DNA from: Copromyces sp. CBS 386.78
Taxonomy: Eukaryota; Ascomycota; Sordariomycetes; Sordariales; Sordariaceae
Assembly: GCA_030685235.1 (NCBI GenBank)
Contig: MU839122.1
Span: forward strand, 267,538-331,537
Direction: 5' to 3'
Length of the DNA: 64,000 nt
Shown here: positions 59,537 through 64,000 of the stretch, in pieces
Layout of the letters: each line of letters opens with the position of its first letter
Position numbering within the stretch: the first letter of the stretch is position 1
Position numbers and translations under genes: made by a program
Notes under the pieces: generated by a model
What the model was told of the DNA's origin: nothing
Database searches by the model: none
The model's input: only the letters and a program-made list of their open reading frames with translations

Positions 59537-61483
59537 CAACAGGCCTTGCTCATGCAACAACAAAAGTTGGAGATGGACCGTCTCAACAAGGAGAATCAGA
59601 GGAAAATGGCTATGGCTCAGGCACAACAGCAACAGAAACAGGCGCAGCTTCAGCAACAAGCTCAGCAGCAAGCCCAAGCCCAGGCTCAGGCTCAGGCTCA
59701 AGCCCAGGCTCAGGCTCAGCAACAGGCCCAACAGCAAGCCCAACAGCAGGCTCAACAACAACAGCAGCAACAGCAACAACCGACGTCGATGGGCACACCA
59801 CATACTATGCCTGCTACAATGCAGAATAGCCCTAACATGGCTAACACCATGCCTAATGGAGTAGCGAGATTTCCCCAGGTATCCCAAGGCCAAGTCTCAT
59901 CACCCATTATCCGCCAGAATACGCCACAGACGGCATCGTCCCCCATGGTTAACAGCGTGGCTATGCAAGCTTCCAACTCCAACATGGGCGGGAGCCCAGC
60001 CCGGCCTCCATCCGTGGCTCAGAGCCATGGTCCGATGTCCGTTCCCATGGCCGCCAGTATGTCTGCTAGAGGCAGTCAACAGAGCCACGCAGCCGGAACG
60101 CCTAGGATGCCCAGCGTCACCCCTAACATGGTCCACGCAACGCCCATGAGCCGTCCTTCGGTCGTCCCAACACCACGCCTGACCCAGGCCAGCCCACCAC
60201 CTGGAATGATGACGAACCAGCAAGTCGGCCAGGGCATCATGATGAACGGCCCAACGGGAATGCCCCAGATGAACGGTATTCCAGTTCCACCAAACCTGAA
60301 TCCTCAACAGGCTGCTCAATACGTTGCTGCTCAACAGCGAATGGTGCAGCAACGAATGATCCAAGGACATGGCAACCCTATGATGGCCGGGCAGATGACA
60401 CAAGCCCAGCTACAACAGCGGATTGCTCAGCAACATATGATGGCTGCTCGTCAGCAGCAGCAACAGCAGCCGCATATGATGGCTCCTGGGACTCGGGATC
60501 TCGCTGCGCAGTACTCTGCCACGCTGGCTAACCTACAACAGCAGCAACAGCAGCAACAGCAGCAGCAATACATGGGTCAGTTGCAAGGACAGATGCGCGC
60601 GGGTATGGTCGGCCAACCAGGCCAGGCGGGAATGATAAATATGGCTGGTCTAAACCCTCAACAAGTAGCCATGATGCAACAACAGATCGCCATGCGACAG
60701 CAACAACAGCATCAAATGGCTCAACAACTCCAACATCAGCAGCAAGCCGGACAACAAGGTCAACCCGGCGTTTCCACTCCCGGCCAACTTGTCTCGGCTC
60801 CCGGCCAACCCGGCATGCCCGGCCAAGTTGGTGTTCCCCGGCCCAATTCCGGAATGGCGGGAATAAGCCAGCAGCAATTGGCCGCCTTCTCCATGAACCC
60901 AGCGGTGATGCAGCAGATCAACAACGTGACGAACTCGCTGTACTCCAAGAGGCTGCCTGGGTTTGCCGAGAAATGGGGAGGTCAACCCAACAACATCCCG
61001 CCAGACCAGATGCAATTGTTTAAGAGCCAGTGTCAGTCGCATGCTAAGACCCTTGTAATCCAGAACTACATGAAGGCACAACAACAGAACGCGGCGAATG
61101 CGCAGATGGCAGGACAGATGGCAGGACAGGGAGGACAAGGTGGTGGACACGGCGGTCAGATGACCCAGCAGCAAATGCAGCAGGCAATGGCTCAACAAAT
61201 GAACGGTGGTGGCGGCCAGATGGGCGGCCAGGGTCAGGGAGGGATGCAGGGACAGATGGGTGGTGGTGGTAACATAAACGGTATGGTGGCTGCTGGGCAG
61301 ATGAACGGTATGGCCGGCCAAATGGCCGCTCAACAAATGGGGGGTATGAATCCTATGGCTTTGCAGCAGTTGCAACAGCAGATGCAGTTGCAGATGGCTG
61401 CTGCTCAGCAACAACAACAGCAGCAGCAGCAACAACAGCAGGGTCAACAGCAGGGGATGATGGGTAATCAGCAGGGAATGTAG
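57860..61483 (+). CDS. SPT20: SAGA complex subunit Spt20
   Basis: 1207 residues with no visible intron, to TAG at 61481. Residues 1-125 are Pro/Ser/Asn-rich. The Spt20 domain runs from ~125 to ~410: RDFLKKHAGNRPSIIIHLHQ, then FDQQETVSSYKSPLGLALLP, HDLLPYLHQEGVSFYDGCLI and VQVHSYG, and after an insert VTIVLRPTPESLAVDLTL and LDPRNLVAAEAQILLSTLPP. A coiled, Gln/Ala/Glu-rich helix (~470-560) contains almost 30 consecutive Gln. The rest is Gln/Met/Gly/Pro-rich, with one conserved-looking island (NNVTNSLYSKRLPGFAEKWG). Spt20 keeps SAGA intact and recruits it to RNA polymerase II promoters. The start is the first ATG of the frame (MPNTTSTMGP). The frame continues past the stop, see 61484-62257. Confidence 0.9.
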
Positions 61484-62257
61484 GACGTTCCACCGACTGA
61501 CGTAGACGTTCCTGGAGTTGATGTAAATGAAGACGAAGATGAGGGTGGTGGTGGGTATGGGGAAGGGGGTGAGGAGCATGAGGCTCAAGTGCAGGAAGGC
61601 CAGCAAGAGCAGGTACTGGAGCAAGGCCATCGACAAGAAGGCCAGCAACAAGGTCAGCAGCAAGGCCAGGAAGAGCAGGGAAAGATACTGCAAGAGCAGG
61701 AGACGGTTATAGCTCAGCAACAGGACCAACAGGAAGAACAGGGAATGTAGAATGGCCTGGTTCCCGTTGAGATGCATGAGGACATCAGAAGGGAGCAGCA
61801 GCAGGAAGAGAAAGCCGCTCAAGCTGAATCTCAAGCTCAAGCTCAAGCTGAACCTCGGGCCGAAGTTGAAGCTCAAGCCGAATCACCCGAGACAAGACGC
61901 AAAAGGCTTACTCTAGAGCGCCACAAGATATGGCGTCAGAATCGCAAAGCTCAGCAGCAGCAGAAGAACGAGCAGGCTGCTCTAGCTGAACTCCAAGCCA
62001 GAACTGAAGCTCAAGCTCAGGACGAACCTCGGGTCGAAGCTGAAGCTCAAGCCGAATCATCCGAGACAAGACACAGAAGGCTTAATCGAGAACGCATGAG
62101 GATACGGCGTCAGAATCTCAAAGATCAGCAGCAGCAGAGGAACGAGCAGGCTGTTCCAGCCGAACTCCAAGCCAGAACTGAAGCTCAAGCTGGGGACGAA
62201 CCTCAGGACGAACCTCAATCTCAAGACCAAGCTGAACCTCAAGCTGAAATCTCATGA
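61484..62257 (+). CDS. Possible C-terminal extension of SPT20 beyond two UAG codons
   Basis: In the same frame as SPT20, 88 codons follow the first TAG up to a second TAG at 61748. Another 168 codons run to TGA at 62255. Both UAGs follow Gln-Gly-Met. The first piece is Val/Asp/Gly then Gln/Glu-rich. The second contains two ~55-residue repeats, each with an AEAQAES, an ETR(R/H)-basic block, QQQ(K/R)NEQA and ELQARTEAQA. The copies differ by conservative changes and no frameshift, which indicates selection on this frame. It could be a stop-suppressed or edited SPT20 tail, a decayed former end of SPT20 (CAG to TAG in a Gln-rich context), or a separate small gene starting at the ATG at 61772. Confidence 0.5.
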
Positions 62258-63905
62258 AGCCAAGGACGAACTATGACCCTGCCATTCGAATTGGAGGTAT
62301 TGCAAATAGAGGAGGAAGGAGGGAGGCGAAAACTCGGAAGAAGCAGAAGAAGAAGAAGAAGTGACATGGACATGGACAAGGCTTCTGATAGCGATGTTGT
62401 TGTAACATGTCTAGATATTATTATCCCCCATTGCATGCATGCATGTTTTGCATGTTTCTTAGTTCTTAGTTCTATTATATACCCTGGCAGGGCAGTAAAT
62501 GGATGGGATGGGGTTGGTTGCTTTTGGAGAAATGACCAGGGAATAGGTAGGAACCGTTCGGGACACATCAGGAAATGATGAAGAAAAGGGATAGGATAGG
62601 ATAGGATAGGATAGGATAAGCTATTATTATCGGTGTTGTTACACCAAGTTCTTCTTTTTACACTCACTCAGTTGAGGTATCCAACGTTTTTATGGTTTCT
62701 GGTTTCTGGTTTCTGGTTTCTGGTTTCTGGTTTCTGGTTTTGCAAAAAAAAACCGCTTGGTTGCATCATTGCTCCATCATTGCTTCCGTGTTTTCAAGTA
62801 AGGTATGTTTCAAGAGCATTCATACCTCTCTCTCTCTGCATGAGGAGGTTAGTCTAGGCAGGCAGCGGTATGTCTGCCTCCCTTAGCTTACCTATATAAC
62901 ATAACATACTGTACCCGCCCGGATGAACGAATTAACAACTGAAAGATCAGACAAACACAGCTTAGCTTAATATGACAACTCAACTCCCAATAAAACGGGA
63001 AATAAAGTGTGTGTGTATGTAGTTATCAAATCGCTAAAAGTACCTAATCCCAACCACAAATAAGGTATGTAACATACCTACCACGCGCCAGGCCACAGAA
63101 AATGACAAAGTGGAAGGAAGGCTTGTCGTTCCGTTCGGTGCTAGGTAGACTTGGTTGACTTGGTTAGTTAGGACGAGTGCACACTGGACTTGAATGGATA
63201 GCCGAGTTCCAACCAAGTCTAACAGACAGGTTAGTCTACTGAGAGTTTGAGTTTGGAAATAAGGCACAGTAGAGGTAGGTAGTCTTGATGAACTGAATTA
63301 TTGATTGAGTGGTGGGTTTAGGGCCTGAATGACAGTTGATCGCCCAATCGCTCGATAAATACCAAAGAAGACGACCGCGAAGGGTGTATATATGTATGTG
63401 TATATATATATAGCGCAGACACTCACTCCCCTGACAGACTCCTCACCCGCGCGCGCGATACGTAGGTAGGTAGGTAGGTAGGTACGTACGTACGTACGTA
63501 GGTAATCGAATAATCATAGTGAAACGAATCGAAAGTGAAGAGAACTAAAGTCCACTAGAGCTTGAACGTTTTTATTTATTTATTTGTTAGGTTGATGCAT
63601 TCCCAGAGACGAGGCCCGCCCAGAGAAGGAACAATGAATGAATAGGAGGGGGGACACTTGGACTGTACTATCAACTCTTGAACCATGAATGAGCATATCA
63701 TGTACCTATCCCCATCATGCCCCCCAACCCCCCAGTGCCTCCAATCAGCCTCACACAATAAATAACCAACCCAAAGAGGCACGCACGCATACCACAGATG
63801 GGTTTCCGCCGCCCTGCCCCAAGCAGCTTCAGTTGGTTTTCAAAGGCAGCTAGCTACCTAGCTCTACTCAAAAACTGTCCCTCTCTCCGCCATTACATTA
63901 CTTTG
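62258..63905. other. Microsatellite-rich intergenic end of the window
   Basis: Contains GGATA units at 62591-62618 and six perfect GGTTTCT units at 62694-62735. TATATA and CGCG runs lie near 63395-63460, and GGTA then CGTA tetranucleotide runs at 63464-63502. No gene seen. Confidence 0.6.
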
Positions 63906-64000
63906 CTACCTACCTACCTACCTACCTACCTACCTACCTACCTACCTACCTACCTACCTACCTACCTACCTACCTACCTACCTACCTACCTACCTACCTA
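63906..64000. repeat. CTAC tetranucleotide microsatellite, continuing past the window
   Basis: At least 23 perfect CTAC units, reaching the last base of the window. Confidence 0.95.

Overview
The window is nuclear DNA of a filamentous ascomycete, most likely a sordariomycete close to Neurospora or Sordaria. Genes carry short introns (mostly 54-172 nt) with GTRNGT-type donors, CTAAC-type branch points and YAG acceptors. Intergenic spaces are long and rich in microsatellites (GGTA/TACC, CT, GGTTTCT), and the proteins have long low-complexity tracts (poly-Q, poly-S, D/E-rich). The genus is inferred from style and gene content, not from a database match.

Layout. 1-1419: 3' part of an unrecognised low-complexity protein. 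2065-3280: nucleoside hydrolase. 3692-4888: 2EXR-type protein broken by one in-frame UAG. 4.9-6.9 kb: repeats, including a 153-bp solo-LTR-like element inside a polypurine tract. 6.9-13.6 kb: divergent pair TAF4 (-) and YSH1/CPSF73 (+). 15.2-22.2 kb: two paralogous velvet-like genes, the first with an in-frame UAG at codon 76, separated by a repeat-rich interval with a 559-bp TIR element, several hairpins and ~155-bp direct repeats. 25.1-32.0 kb: a 2280-residue Cdc11/Nud1-type SIN scaffold (-). 33.8-37.7 kb: a 1298-residue nuclear-looking protein of unknown function. 39.1-40.3 kb: ATG27. 41.4-42.3 kb: peroxisomal enoyl-CoA hydratase/isomerase ending in SKL. 43.0-47.4 kb: inositol hexakisphosphate kinase KCS1 (-). 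47.4-52.3 kb: gene-free stretch with a 589-bp MULE-like element. 52.3-54.2 kb: eIF2B gamma (-). 55.2-56.6 kb: PEX22-like. 57.9-61.5 kb: SAGA subunit SPT20, whose frame continues past two UAG codons to 62257.

The genes are mostly single-copy housekeeping functions: transcription (TFIID, SAGA), mRNA 3'-end cleavage, translation initiation, septation, inositol pyrophosphate signalling, autophagy and peroxisomes. They are not a cluster. TAF4 and SPT20 are both coactivator scaffolds with long glutamine tracts.

The most interesting pattern is four in-frame UAG codons, and no UAA or UGA, in frames that stay open on both sides: one in the 2EXR gene, one in the first velvet-like gene and two after SPT20. 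Each can be drawn in the loop of a local hairpin. Two sit where an aromatic residue is expected. This fits stage-specific A-to-I mRNA editing (UAG to UGG), known from perithecia of Fusarium, Neurospora and Sordaria. It is a hypothesis from sequence only; ordinary nonsense mutation is the alternative.
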